Shown: positions 24,713-36,199 of the stretch, piece after piece
How positions within the stretch are numbered: position 1 is the first letter of the stretch
How the letters are laid out: the number at the start of each line of letters is the position of its first letter
Source of the DNA: Mactra quadrangularis
Taxonomy: Eukaryota; Mollusca; Bivalvia; Venerida; Mactridae
Assembly: GCA_025267735.1 (NCBI GenBank)
Contig: CM046297.1
Coordinates: 33,258,011-33,322,010 of the forward strand
DNA length: 64,000 nt
Reading direction: 5' to 3'
Translations under genes and position numbers: made by a program
Notes under the pieces: model-generated
The model's input: the letters and a program-made list of their open reading frames with translations, nothing else
What the model was told of the DNA's origin: nothing
Database searches by the model: none

Positions 24713-25403
24713 ATTTTATTCTTGTACAACAATTTCATTAAAAAGGTGAAATGTATAGTGTTACTTATTAATGAATAGACATTTTAGTTTCAGTAAAATA
24801 TTGCCGCGGACAAACGAAACAAAATAACTATTCAATAATAAGTAACACTTTACATTTCACCTTTTTTATATGCCTGAAAGAATTTCGGGCATATTATGTT
24901 ATACCCCCTGGCGTCCATCTGTCCGTCCGTCTGTTAGCAATTTGGTTTCCGGAGCATAACTTAAGTTACATTTGACCCACAATATTCAAACTTCATACGA
25001 TGATTGTCCATATCAGGTAAAAGACCCCTATTGATTTTGGGGTCACAAGGTCAAAGGTCAAGGTCACTATTACCTTAAAACTGAAAACAGTTTCCGGAGC
25101 ATAACTTAAGTTCCATTTAGTCCACAATATTCAAACTTCATACGATGATTGTCCATATCGGGTAGAAGACCTCTATTGATTTTGGGGTCACAAGTTCTAA
25201 GGTCAAGGTCATTATTACCTTAAAACTGAAAACAGATCTTTTTTCTCTACTTTGTTTTCCTCAATTATTTATAATATGATATTCATATGAAATATTCTCA
25301 TGTCTTACAAATGCTTCATCTTAACTAAAAAAAACACTTCCGGGCATATAATGCTCCGCCTAGCGGTGCTCTTGTAATGAAATTGTTGTACAAGAATAAA
25401 GTA
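24713..25403. mobile_element. Palindromic element split by a GTCCGT-type element
   Basis: The left arm (24713-24778) runs TTCTTGTACAACAATTTCAT, AAAAAGGTGAAATGTA, AGTGTTACTTATTAATGAATAG. Its inverse is present in two parts: CTATTCAATAATAAGTAACA through CACCTTTTTT (24820-24867) and AATGAAATTGTTGTACAAGAA (25376-25398). Between them (24868-25375) sits a complete second element. It opens TATGCCTGAAAGAATTTCGG, carries GTCCGTCCGTCTGTTAGC and two GGTCAAGGTCA units, and ends CTCCGCCTAGCGGTGCTCTT. The nesting shows the palindrome is older. Confidence 0.75.
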
Positions 25404-25597
25404 CATAAGTAGTTTCTTGACAGCATTTCTCAAAGTGTGTTTATGCTACAGAGAAAAACCACACATATCTGAATCCCAGATAATAGTGTAATGACATTAT
25501 ATATTTTGTAATTATATATAACATACAGTCATACTCAATAAAATTATACTTCATAAAATGTGCTCATATTTGCAGAATTTAGTTTTAAAAATTCAAG

Positions 25598-25877
25598 AAA
25601 GTCTCATGGCTAGATCAGTTGGTAGCATGCTGTCAACTGTTCGAAAGGTTGAGGGTTTGCGTCCAAGGCAGGGCATACTTTGGGGAGATTGTCATGAATT
25701 GATTGCTATGACCCTTCGCCCTCCTACCACTGATTCTTAATCACATATGACAGTTGTCAGTCTCTGACGGAAGAATGTGTCTAGTAATTGGTTAACAACT
25801 AAATTTGAGATTAAGTCTTTCCAAAAATGGTGAGCCGGATTTATTGATCGCCATTGTATTTTTAAATCTAAAAAAAC
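25598..25877 (+). mobile_element. SINE family A, copy 3
   Basis: CATGGCTAGATCAGTTGGTA head, GAGGGTTTGCGTCCAAGGCA B-box region, GTCAGTCTCTGACGGAAGAA central block; the tail is diverged and ends in A-rich sequence. Confidence 0.7.
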
Positions 25878-26142
25878 CCCACTTTTTTGGTAGTGTAGTA
25901 GGTCTTTGTTTTTGATGGTGTCATTCTTGATATGATTGCTTATACCTTTTCATACCAAATGTCACCTATCACAGATCAATAGGAATATCTACTAAGACAT
26001 TTTGCTGGAAATTCTAGCTTTTTTGCAAATTTTAGTTGCATAAGTACACGCACACACATTTATACATACCATAGCATACACATATAATACATTGCTACAT
26101 TTTTAAAGCAGAGATTACAGTTAGCATGCACCTAAACAAAAA

Positions 26143-26412
26143 GTTATAAATGTTATTAGTGTTATAAATGATATCGAAGTTATAAATGTTAAAAGTGTCA
26201 TAAATGATGTCTAAGTAATAAATGTTATATGTGTTATAAATGAAGTCAATGTTATAAATGTTATTAGTGTTATAAATGATGTCGAAGTTATAAATGTTAA
26301 AAGTGTCATAAATGATGACGAAGTAATAAAAGTTATATGTGTTATAAATGATGTCAATGTTATAAATGTTATAAGTGTTATAAATGATGTCAATGTTATA
26401 AATTTTATAAAC
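26143..26412. repeat. 18-bp minisatellite with higher-order structure
   Basis: Fifteen or so 18-bp units alternate between GTTATAAATGATGTCAAT-like and GTTATAAATGTTATTAGT-like forms. A 108-bp (six-unit) block repeats: the variant ATGATATCGAA/ATGATGTCGAA recurs at 26161 and 26269. Because 18 is divisible by three it creates an artificial open frame. Confidence 0.85.
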
Positions 26413-26673
26413 TCATGTATAGCGTATGGTGTGTTACATCATTTTTAAATGTACATATCATGCAGAAATTATTGCAGTATGAAAAATATAGATGTGTTGG
26501 TATCTAAAATACATAGAATCAGCACTTGTGTTCTTTCACAGTCTGCATTCAGTTCTGAAATTAAAATCAGTGCACTATTACAGTATAAGTTCATTCACTC
26601 GAACACCACCGGGTCGAATTAATTGGCCGAGTCGAACACATTGTCTAGCACCGATCAATTTCCCTTCTATGTT

Positions 26674-26909
26674 AACGATACATTCGGAACTCCTCGGCCA
26701 TTCACTGCGATTAATCTCGGACATATTTAGACGCTATTTTAAAACTACCGGTATTGAAGTAAACAAATGTATGATCGTTTAGGCAATTAGTGATGTTTCG
26801 TTTTAGTCCTTTAATTTTGAAACATTACTCATTGCCTTAACGATCGCATATTTGTGTATTAGATGAGATTATTTGCAGTGAATGGCCGAGGAGTTCCGAA
26901 TGTATCGTT
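26674..26909. mobile_element. Foldback MITE with perfect 35-bp arms
   Basis: AACGATACATTCGGAACTCC..CACTGC at 26674-26708 is the exact inverse of 26875-26909. Pairing continues inward with some mismatches (ATGATCGTTTAGGCAATTAG against CATTGCCTTAACGATCGCAT) almost to the centre near 26812. A diverged half-copy (TACATTCGGAACTTCT, TATTTAGACGACATTT) lies at 32150-32240. Confidence 0.75.
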
Positions 26910-27379
26910 ACGGAACGTTCTGTAACGTTTTGTGTAATTGAACAGGCTACAGAATATACACACTTATACAACGGCGGAAAAAAATCTTACTGGAGGACCC
27001 GGTCACATCGAACCTTTCTCACTTACATGTAACCACATGAAAGAAATGATCAATTCATCTACTACTACTAACCTATATCGTAATCATGTTCATAAATTTA
27101 AAAATAACGCACAACAAATATGTAGTTGGCAATTTAATTTGCAGTAATTACTAACTACGTATACATGACACATGAATGGACCGTGTGTTCGGGTTATATA
27201 CTTAACCAAGGGAGATAACAAATTTAAAAACAATAACGAAACAAGGGGAAGTAATAACGTCGTACTTGGACGAAGGTCGGCCGGGTCGAACACTTGGCTC
27301 TCTCGAATCATTTTTCACGTCCCCTCTAGTTCGAGCCAGCGAACTTTTATTGTAGTTTAAAATTGAAAAATATCCATGT

Positions 27380-30300
27380 TATAAAAAATCCGTAACTCTA
27401 GCCGTGCTTCAGTACCTTTTATCATTGACGCGGCTACAGGTTTCCAGCAACTAATCCATTTTAGCAAGGGTAAGCGATCTGATATTTCATTAAAGGTCCG
27501 AAACATCAACTGCCAATACATTACAGGCAAGAAAACCTCATTTGATAATATCTGCAATTCAATTGGGGCAGACATCATCATTGGTACTGAATCCTGGATG
27601 ACAGATGAACATCTCAATACTGAGAAATTCCGCCAATGAATGTAAAAGCTACAGACAAGGCAGATAGAAACAGAAGGGTGATAGCTTTTTCTAGTCCGCA
27701 GTCGTCTCCAGTCAATGGAAACTACCAAATTGAAGGCTGACACAACATGTGAAATGCATTGTGTACAGATCAGTATGACAGGCATCAAGAACCTTTATCT
27801 TGGAGCATTCTACGAGCACCAGGTTCGGACAATCTAGATAACCATACACAGTTAGTCACTTGCCTATCCAGAATCCCCATTGACTTACACATGTTTATGG
27901 CTAGGCGGTGATTTCAACCCGATGGACATTACCTACTAGCCAAGCAACTGTGTGAAGAAGTCAGTAACAAAGACTGTTTTAAGTAAGCAGCCCCTGACCA
28001 TTGCACCAGATCTATTCTTACATCAGCTGGTAAGTCAACATACCAGGATAACTGACACTACAGAAAGTATACTGGACCTGTTCTTCACAAATTAACCCTC
28101 ACTGAACAATGCAGTTGAGGTGATCCTAGCAAGACACACTCACCACCCAGAACCTTCATCATGTACAAGAAGGCTGACATAACTGGCATGAAGATAGGGC
28201 TGAATCAGCTGTTGGTGGATTTGTTGAAAATGGTTAATGCCTCTACAGAACATCTAAAATGTACATTCAGGGTAGACGGACACAGCTAAAAAAGAAACAC
28301 ATACCCTTCAAGACGATTAAAAGCATCAATCTGAGAAAGCATTGGATCAATAAGCAAGTAAAGTCTGCTCTAAGGAAATAAACCAGACTAATCACACTTA
28401 TTAGAAAGACAGGAACAGTTCCAGATAAATTATGATAACAAATATTAATTATTCAAAGACAAGACAAGTTAGAGCGCCAATCCTACTTTTCTAACAAAAA
28501 CAACACCATCGAAACAGACAACTTGGACCACAACAACAAACCATCACCGAAAAAGCGCATCACGAAATAGATAAATCCCTATTAAAGGCAACACTGGAAT
28601 TGCACCACTTGAAGATAAAGGTCGATAATTCAATCAGCCTTGAGATAAGACAAATATTCTAAGCCAACAATACCAGTCTGTTTTTACCAAGAACCACTTT
28701 AATCATCTTCCTGATCCAGGAGGAGAGCCATTGTCAGGTATTGATGAGAGAGATGTTCTTAGATTGCCATTGTACAGAAGCTGAATCTTTACAAAGTCAC
28801 AGGACCTGGTGGCATCCCTGCATTACTAAGCTACAGATACAGCCCCGTCTCTGACCTTCATATACATATTGCTCCTAGAGCCTAGAGGGCACCGTACCAG
28901 CTGACTGGAGGTATGCTGACGTCACTACAGTCTTAATGTAGCGATCAAGAGATGAAGTTGGAAACTACTGATCAGTATTACTTACCTCCCTCTGTAATAA
29001 GCTGCTGGAACATGTCATGGTCTCCAAGTGTATGGGTCATTTGGGTGAACCTTATATACTTCATGATGTTAAGCACGGAGTTCGGGCCAAGAGAAGTTAC
29101 GAGACCCAGATCCTTACGCTTTACAACGAATTAGCATCTTCATTTGACAGCAAAGTACAAGTAGATATGGTAGTACTCCATTTCAGTAAGGTATTTGATA
29201 GGGTCCCACATTAACGCGTGCTGTAAATTACGATATACGTGGCAATACACTCCAGTGGATTTTAATCCTATCTGTCATCTTTATCTCAGCAGGTAATGAT
29301 CGAAGGCATGTCATCGGATAAAGATCCTTTAGTAAGTGGTGTTCCAAAAGGGTCTGTCTTAAGACCCATGTTATTTCTGGTTTATAATAACGACCTCCCT
29401 GACAATCTCATCTCTCATGTAAGATTATTTGCTGACGATGCCATCATAAACAGGCAAATCAAGACTATCAGTTTCCAATAAAGTTCAGCTCAAGCAAGAC
29501 CTCTATCTTCTTTTATTTTGGAGCATACATGGGGCATGGAGTTCCATCCGAAGAAATGCTGTATACTGTGTGTGACAAGTTCAAAAGCTATGAGGACCCA
29601 CCAGTATTATCTCAAGGGCACCATGCTCTCTGAAGAACAATCTTCTAGTACTTTGGCTTTGACATACTTGTTTGTTTGTTTGTTTGGGTTTTACGGCGCA
29701 CCAACACAGAAAGGTCATATCGCGCCGAAAGCTATTAATGATACTAATAATTCAAACTATATTAATGATGTAAAAATCTATATCTTATTATAAACATTTA
29801 TTTCTTTCAAAAAGTGAAGTATAGCATATGATGGTACAGATTCAAACAGTTCTTTAAGTGAGTTTACTTTAAAGCTTTGACATACAAGACAACTTATTAT
29901 GAAAGGGCATGTCAAAAGATAAGCCAAGAAGTCACAAAGTATCATTGGATTTCTTCGCCGCAACCTTTGCCAAGCAAATCAAGACACCAAGACCGAAGCC
30001 TCCCTCTCCACGGTTTGTCCTTATCTAAATTATTGTTAGTCAGTATGGTAACCCCATCAACAGAACATGAAACAACCAGCAGAGATGATCCAAGGACGAG
30101 GTGCAAGATTTGTCGCAAATCGATACCACAACACTAGCAGGGTCTCAAACATGCTAAATCATCTTGGCTGGGAAAGTCTAGAATCCAGACGCACCAAATC
30201 AGCTTACAGTCCTGTTCAATAAATCCATGGCCATGTTGACATTGACGGTTCCCTTTGTCTGACTCCAATATCCAGTAGTACTAGAGCACCACTTTGTCTG

Positions 30301-30450
30301 AAATATCAATATTCCTCATCAACAGATTACTACCGCTTTAGCTTCTTTCCATGGACCATCCCAGTTTGGAACAGACTTCCAGCCGCTGAGGTCCCTACCT
30401 TGGTATCCTTTAAGTAGGGGCTTGAGGACCTAACCTTCTACTAGGCATCC
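27380..30450 (+). pseudogene. Decayed non-LTR retrotransposon (endonuclease + reverse transcriptase)
   Basis: Remnants appear in order. The apurinic-type endonuclease begins at ~27478 (NINCQYITGKKTSF, then IIIGTESWM) and has LGGDFNPMD (27901-27927) and ILDLFFTN near 28070. The reverse transcriptase has SKCMGHLG, VDMVVLHFSKVFDRVPH (~29160-29214) and SGVPKGSVLRPMLFLVYNND (~29332-29391), with the catalytic FADD (~29428). The C-terminal region has TRCKICRKS and TSRVSNMLNHLGWESLESRR (~30130-30190). Many stops and frameshifts interrupt it, and a 206-bp insertion lies at 29668-29873. It is inactive. Layout is CR1/jockey-like; the clade was not determined. Confidence 0.85.
29668..29873 (-). mobile_element. 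SINE/LINE-tail insertion in the decayed LINE, with perfect 12-bp duplication
   Basis: GCTTTGACATAC flanks it at 29656-29667 and 29874-29885. On the minus strand it ends GGTGCGCCGTAAAACCCAAA followed by (CAAA)n. The same tail lies on the plus strand at 47755-47812. No tRNA-like head is evident, so it may be a truncated SINE or a LINE 3' end. Confidence 0.75.
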
Positions 30451-30827
30451 TCCGTCCAATCACTAAGTGCATCCAAATGAATGATGCGAGTCGTGTCAGT
30501 GAGCCTTGAGCTTAAGTGAATTGGTCACACCCAAATGGACGAAACGTGATTGAAGGATCTTCTACCTTTTTTCTTTAACATCGCACACATTCATCTGAGT
30601 GGTGGGTCTATTTTCACTCTTTCAATATGCTTTTCAACTTTCCTCTTGCACACTATTGAAGAATTGACAATATGTGACAGCTCATTGTACCAATATAGAT
30701 GGTGATGGAAACTGTAGTTTCAATTTCGAAAATGAATTGTGGGACCAGACTTATTGAAAAGGATAAAATCCCGAATACCGGCCAAGTGGCTACAACTAAG
30801 CGTTGCTATTTATAAGAAATTTTAAAA
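30451..30827. other. 3' flank/3' UTR of the minus-strand receptor
   Basis: No further gene is seen between the LINE remnant and the receptor stop codon; the part nearest 30827 is presumably receptor 3' UTR. Confidence 0.35.
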
Positions 30828-31221
30828 TTAAATTAGATTGTCATTCTTACCTAGATACGTGTTTCTTTTTCCTGACTGACAATCAGTTACTTGATATTGT
30901 ATTTCATCATAACCTGTCTCCTCTGTTCTGTAGACAGGCGTTAGATAAGCCGAGTCAACATTCCTGGTTCTTTGTCCAACAGGCCTGAGATAGCCATCGC
31001 TAAAGTAAGTGGAATTATCAGACGAATTGTTTGTAAGAAAATCAATATCTATATAGTCGTACGGAGAGTCTTCGTCTTCATTTTGTTGAATACTTGCTCT
31101 AGTGGCGTCATTTTGTCGATCGATTGGTCTTGTGACGTCATTTTGCTGGAAAATTGCCATGTTTTCTCCCCTGACACCACTTGGGGTAATGTTTTGGTTA
31201 ATGATAGCAGAAGAATATTTT
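30828..31221 (-). CDS. Receptor cytoplasmic-tail exon
   Basis: 131 codons including the TAA stop (30828-30830), after acceptor TTTTTCAG ending at 31222. The tail is rich in Asn/Gln/Asp and has clustered tyrosines in contexts typical of SH2-binding or endocytic signals: SPYDYIDIDFL, GYLRPV, AYLTPVYRT and GYDEIQYQV. YIDI and YDEI fit Y-x-x-[LI]. A strict ITAM spacing was not found. The frame is intact, unlike the ectodomain exon. Confidence 0.75.
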
Positions 31222-31696
31222 CTGAAAAACATTTTGTTAATCGTTTTTTTAAACGAATGAAAGATATCATGTTTTGTAAGCATGTACCATACTTTTTAAT
31301 ATTAGTTTGTCATCGTGAGGGCGTCAGGGTGTGTATACTTTCAAACAAAAAATAGCTATTCTTCTTTACACCAACGTTCTAATAAATCACAGGCATTTTA
31401 GTAACAAGTATGTTGTGTTTGTTTTTAATGTTGGTATTTTGTTTTTATGTATGTTTAATTTTTTCCAACCAATCTTTAATCGCTGCTATTTTCAATTACA
31501 ATCTATTGCACCATGGTTGCGGATTTGGTTAAAATTGTAAACAATTTTTTCTTTAATGAGAGGTTACAGCTCCTTAGAACCAGGGACATTGACCATTCTA
31601 GCACGTAGTCGTTTAAAAATTAGATTTTACTAGATAGTTAAATCAGTTGTTTACAAAATAATCGTCAGTCAATTTACGATTAAAGAAACCATTTAC

Positions 31697-31832
31697 CTTT
31701 TAACCAGACACACAATAAATGCTATCACAGCCAAAGCACATACACCGAGCCCTATTTGATAGAAAGTACTTGAGTTGTCTTTTTCTTCCCCCTCATCTTC
31801 GCCAAAGTAATAGTCATATTCAACCGGATAAA
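31697..31832 (-). CDS. Receptor transmembrane exon
   Basis: It encodes an acidic juxtamembrane stretch (YPVEYDYYFGEDEGEEKD) and one hydrophobic helix (YQIGLGVCALAVIAFIVCLV) followed by K-R, a stop-transfer signal. Acceptor at 31833, donor GTAAAT at 31696. The phase fits both neighbouring exons. Confidence 0.8.
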
Positions 31833-31861
31833 CTGAAACAAACTTTCACTCATTACAATAT

Positions 31862-32045
31862 ATTCTTACGTCATACATTTCAGAATATCGTTACGTCATA
31901 CATTTCAGAATATTGTTACGTCATACATTTCAGAATATCGTTACGTCATACATTTCAGAATATCGTTCCGTCATACATTTCAGAATATCGTTAAATCATA
32001 CATTTCAGAATATTGTTACGTCATACATTTTAGAATATATCTATA
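31862..32045. repeat. 25-bp minisatellite in the receptor's last-but-one intron
   Basis: About seven tandem units of GTTACGTCATACATTTCAG plus AATATC lie directly upstream (minus sense) of the transmembrane exon. A degenerate relative (GTTACGTCATACGTTTAAAA) is at ~33119. No gene is seen in the rest of the intron to 33715. Confidence 0.8.
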
Positions 32046-34851
32046 CGGGATACGTTTTAGAATATTTCTACGTCTAACATTATAGCAATTCGTTACATTA
32101 CTAAATATAATAAAGACGGCATTGGTCATTCACAAAAATAAGTAATAACATTAGGTACATTCGGAACTTCTAGTTCTTTCAACATTAATAAATGGGAGTA
32201 TTTAGACGACATTTCGGAAACAAACAAAATACTTAAATCGGCGTGGAAATAAATGAATCCGCTATCGTTTAGACGATGATAAATATCTTGAATTTAATCC
32301 CCCAATGAAATGTTCCCACCGCTGTACGATGAACAGAGTGCTACTTTGAAACATATAAGTTCCTTCACGATGGCAATACCACGTGACTTACATCTCCAGT
32401 GTTACAGTTCAATAAAGAAAACTGTGAAAAAAATCATCCTGGACTTAATGTTTTAGTATTAAATGTCAGATTTCAATGATACCTACGCAAGGCTAAGCAG
32501 AAAAGGTGTAAACTATTTGCTGAGCATTACAGTATTAGACTGGCATTGGGGATGTTATGCGCAAGCTTACAGCTCTTATAAAGTTTGAGTCGACACGGGT
32601 TTTCGCTGTTTTTGTCTTCAAACGATGCATTTGTGACATACATGTAAACTCGTACGCTGTACATGAAGTACAATGTAGATATGCATAAAACATCCTCTGA
32701 AAACCGGACACCATGTGTCAAGTTTCTATGTATTAAAATAGTTAGTTAATCATAATCCCAAGCAGATGTCAATTGTTAATTAAATATCCAAGCGTTTTAT
32801 CTACACAGGTGTGAAAAACACTTGTCTGTCATTGTTTAGGATTCTTATAATGTTTATTTTGGTTTGTTTTGTATCGTTGTACAGATATGATTTGTGAAAA
32901 TATTATAATTTCAAAAAATATTTTTTACGAATAAAGAGGCTACATGTTTGCATTCAAAATTACCAAGTTTGTTAATAGATAGGAAATAATAATGACTATC
33001 TTTTTATTTTGAGTAAGATACATGTATTGGAAAAACTTTACAAGTTAAAACAGCGTTCTCAATAAGATTTTGTTGAGTAGGCTCAAATGTAATTATATTG
33101 CTACGTCACATACAATATTGTTACGTCATACGTTTAAAATAAATATGTCTAACATTTAGAAAATAGTTACATTATAAAGCATAATAAATGTGGCAATGGT
33201 CGCAAGCAAAAGTGATTACGGAGTATGTTTACGAAGTCTTGTGTCATTACGCCAAGAATATGTTTTACATTATCGTTGCGTGTTTCGCGTCCCATATGTA
33301 ACGAAGCTATTTATGGATGTGTTGTTATGCTTGTTTCTGTCATAAATTTTTTATCCTAAATCAGTCTGCGACAGTTTGGATATAAAAAGCATTATTATTT
33401 TGATGTTTTGCAGTAATAAATGCTTGTAGCTATACATCGGTGCAAGATATTTTTTAGAATCAATTTTAACTTATCTGACCCACGTGGGTCAAGTTAGAAA
33501 CACCCCTTTTATTAAAAAGAAGTTATAGAAATAATTTTAAAAGCAATGTACTGTGTGCCTGTTGTAACTAAATTGTAATAAAATGCAAAACCAGAAAAAT
33601 TGAACCTGCAAATGTTGCTAACTAATCTCTTTTAATTTATGTCTTTAGTTTAAGGGGCTAGATTAAATTTGTTTTGTTAAGGTATTAACAATAATAAGGT
33701 TAAGACTTTGCTTACGTATTGGTTCGCATGTTGCGTTATTTTGATTACAAAGTCTATATGAACAATATGACGGACATATGAAGTTACAATGACGACCATA
33801 ATAACCGAAATCGCATCTGTTACATGTGCCGTCTTTCATTGAGCACATCGAATCCTATTTATTCCATGTATTTCTACAATTTCTGCTGCACGGCAAATGG
33901 CACTTATTGCCATAAAAGCCATAATTGCATTTCAAACAAATTTCAGCATTATCTTTTCCACATTGTTTACAATTTTTGGACATGTCAATGCATCGCCCCG
34001 CACACTCCTCTCCAGTGGGGTCACAAGATTCTGTGCAAGATAAGGGACAATAACACTTGCCATTTTGCAGTATAAACTCGGGTTTACATTCTTGGCATAC
34101 AATTGTGTCATATGATAAACCAAACCAGCATTTCTTACAGTTTGCTAAAGTACATTTGTGTTCACAATAATGCCCAAATCGTCCATCTTTACATTCGATG
34201 AACACTTTATCTGTACACCTATTGCAGTTTGGTCTGCAACGCTTGCAATCTGCTTCCAATAGATATTTGTAAAATCCAGGCCTACAACTGAAACACTCAT
34301 TTTCATCACAGCGCAAACAATCCTTGAAACAGTTCCTAGTACATTCAAAGTTTCCTTGGTCAGTGCTTACTGGGTATAACCCGTCTGCACATAAAATCTC
34401 TAATCGGGTTTCACATAAACGGCCGTAATGTTTAGGCGGACATAGTTTACCCTGTCCAAAATAGTCATCACATTCTGAATACAAACATGTTGTTGTTTGT
34501 TGGGCAAGCCACACCGCACTCATCTATGATCCCCAATATGTAGCCTTGCAAGCATAACAAGTTTCATTATTTAAACATACTGAACAATTATCTTGGCATG
34601 GAATGCATTCGTTATCTGAAATATAGCATAGGTTCCAGTTGGACATATCCAGTTAGCAAGGCCTGAAAATTACATTAACATTTAACATAATATATTCTAT
34701 ATTTGGCATCGAATATACATTTTATAGCCAACAAAATACATTACAAAAATACATTTGTTATACTTATAATCTTTATTCAAAATTAATGTAACTCAATGTC
34801 TGAATTACCTGCCCCTCACCACCATCGATAATGGATCAGGCAAAGCGCAAT

Positions 34852-34992
34852 AAATGGAAAAGTGTCTGGACTTGAGAAGGGTTGGTGAGAGCTGGTTATG
34901 TAGACAAGGGTCCAGAAAAAACTAGGTTAGGTCAGATTGTCTCCATACAATAGCCTTAATTGTGTTGATACTGCATTAAACCCAGGATAAAA
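34852..34992 (+). mobile_element. SINE family B tail, in receptor intron 1
   Basis: GAGCTGGTTATGTAGACAAG, GTCCAGAAAAAACTAGG and TGTGTTGATACTGCATTAAA match the tails at 2180-2325 and 20752-20893. Confidence 0.6.
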
Positions 34993-35292
34993 ATATTTAT
35001 ATAGATTTTAAGAAGCTACGTTTCTGATAAGCCCCACCGATGATAAATTTCCTGCCACAGCTCGTCATACCTTAACTTAAATGACATTTTTCGTCCGTTT
35101 ATGTAAGAGTTCCAGCTTTGCTTCTTGTGGTAGACTTTTGTTGGGTTTAACGACATTATATTCACGCTACTTTTCCGGAGGCAAACTCACTCAACCTAGT
35201 TTTTCTGAACTATAGTCTATACCCTGTAGCTTCCTATCCTTCCACAATGCTGACAACTCTTCTGTATATACTGACACACAAAGAAACTATAC

Positions 35293-35925
35293 ACTCAGTA
35301 TAAGACAATTTTCACATACAAAGTTAATTTCAATGATTATTATGTTTAGTATCATTGTTTAGCAAAATTTGATTGCCACTTATCTGTTAATGTTAAATTC
35401 TTTAAATTTCAGTTCATATCTTAAGCATAATTAATGTTTAAGTAGAGAGAGACGAAAAGTATAAGTTGCAGTCGTTCTTTGTTTTTCTTTGTTTTTAACG
35501 TGATTGACATAACTGCAGCGTGTTCAGTTACCTTGAACGTTCCAAAACGTTCCGTAACGGAAGTGTCGGAACAACTCAATACATAGACAACTCAACCCGA
35601 GACAACTCGATCTCCTACTAACGGATTGAGAAGTCCCAACTTTGTGTTGAGTATTGCACGGGTTGAGTTGTCTATGTGTTGAGTTCTCCCGTACCCTTAA
35701 CGTTAGCTATCAGAAGTTACTGAACACAGGGCAGATATTCATGTTTAATCACATTATTAAATACTTTTCCTAAGTTAATCCAAACAAAGAAAAACAATGA
35801 ACTGTCGCAACTTTTACTTTTCGTCCCTCTCTATTTAAACGTTTATTGCTAAAGAATGATACCAAAAATCCTACTTTGAATTTAACTTTGTAGTGAAATT
35901 TGTCTTTTACTGAATGTAAAGCCGT
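35293..35925. mobile_element. ~630-bp foldback element, in receptor intron 1
   Basis: Long inverted arms. AGTAGAGAGAGACGAAAAGT and TTCTTTGTTTTTCTTTGTTT (35438-35496) pair with AAACAAAGAAAAACAATGAA and ACTTTTCGTCCCTCTCTAT (35785-35841). Outer blocks TACAAAGTTAATTTCAA and TTAGTATCATTGTTTAGCAA pair with TTGCTAAAGAATGATACCAA and TTGAATTTAACTTTGTA. The centre is a smaller palindrome: AACTCAATACATAGACAACT (~35574) pairs with AGTTGTCTATGTGTTGAGTT (~35667). Confidence 0.75.
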
Positions 35926-36199
35926 TATTGCGTTTTAGAATACCTCATTAATAAAGGAAAAGCGACATTTTGTAAATGTTTTATGGAAAATATTTCTTGC
36001 CCGGTAGGTTTGAACCAGCTACCCCTTCTGGGCTCTAGATTCGGTTAGTCTTTTACGTCACGGACTATGGTTCTCTATTTGATATGTTTGGTGATCATTT
36101 GGGGAAGAAAAAAGTCTTCAAAATATAATTAAGAGAAAATAAATATTTCGAATATCAAATTAAAACAAAATAGATTACATAAATAGCCACCATACTTAC

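Noticed and set aside
26211..26393. Thr/Ile/Phe-rich 60-residue frame (FITLITFIT repeats)
   Set aside because: An artefact of the 18-bp minisatellite, whose unit is divisible by three.
31719..31994. Plus-strand 91-residue frame over the receptor transmembrane exon
   Set aside because: It is antisense to a phase-matched exon and then runs into the 25-bp minisatellite.
33824..34075. Plus-strand 83-residue Cys-containing frame
   Set aside because: A shadow of the EGF-repeat exon on the opposite strand.
34607..34662. Treating the upstream receptor frameshift as a hidden intron
   Set aside because: No GT-AG pair of plausible length bridges the two frames near 34600, nor does one remove the TAG at 33855-33857 (the only candidate would be 23 bases and leaves the wrong frame).
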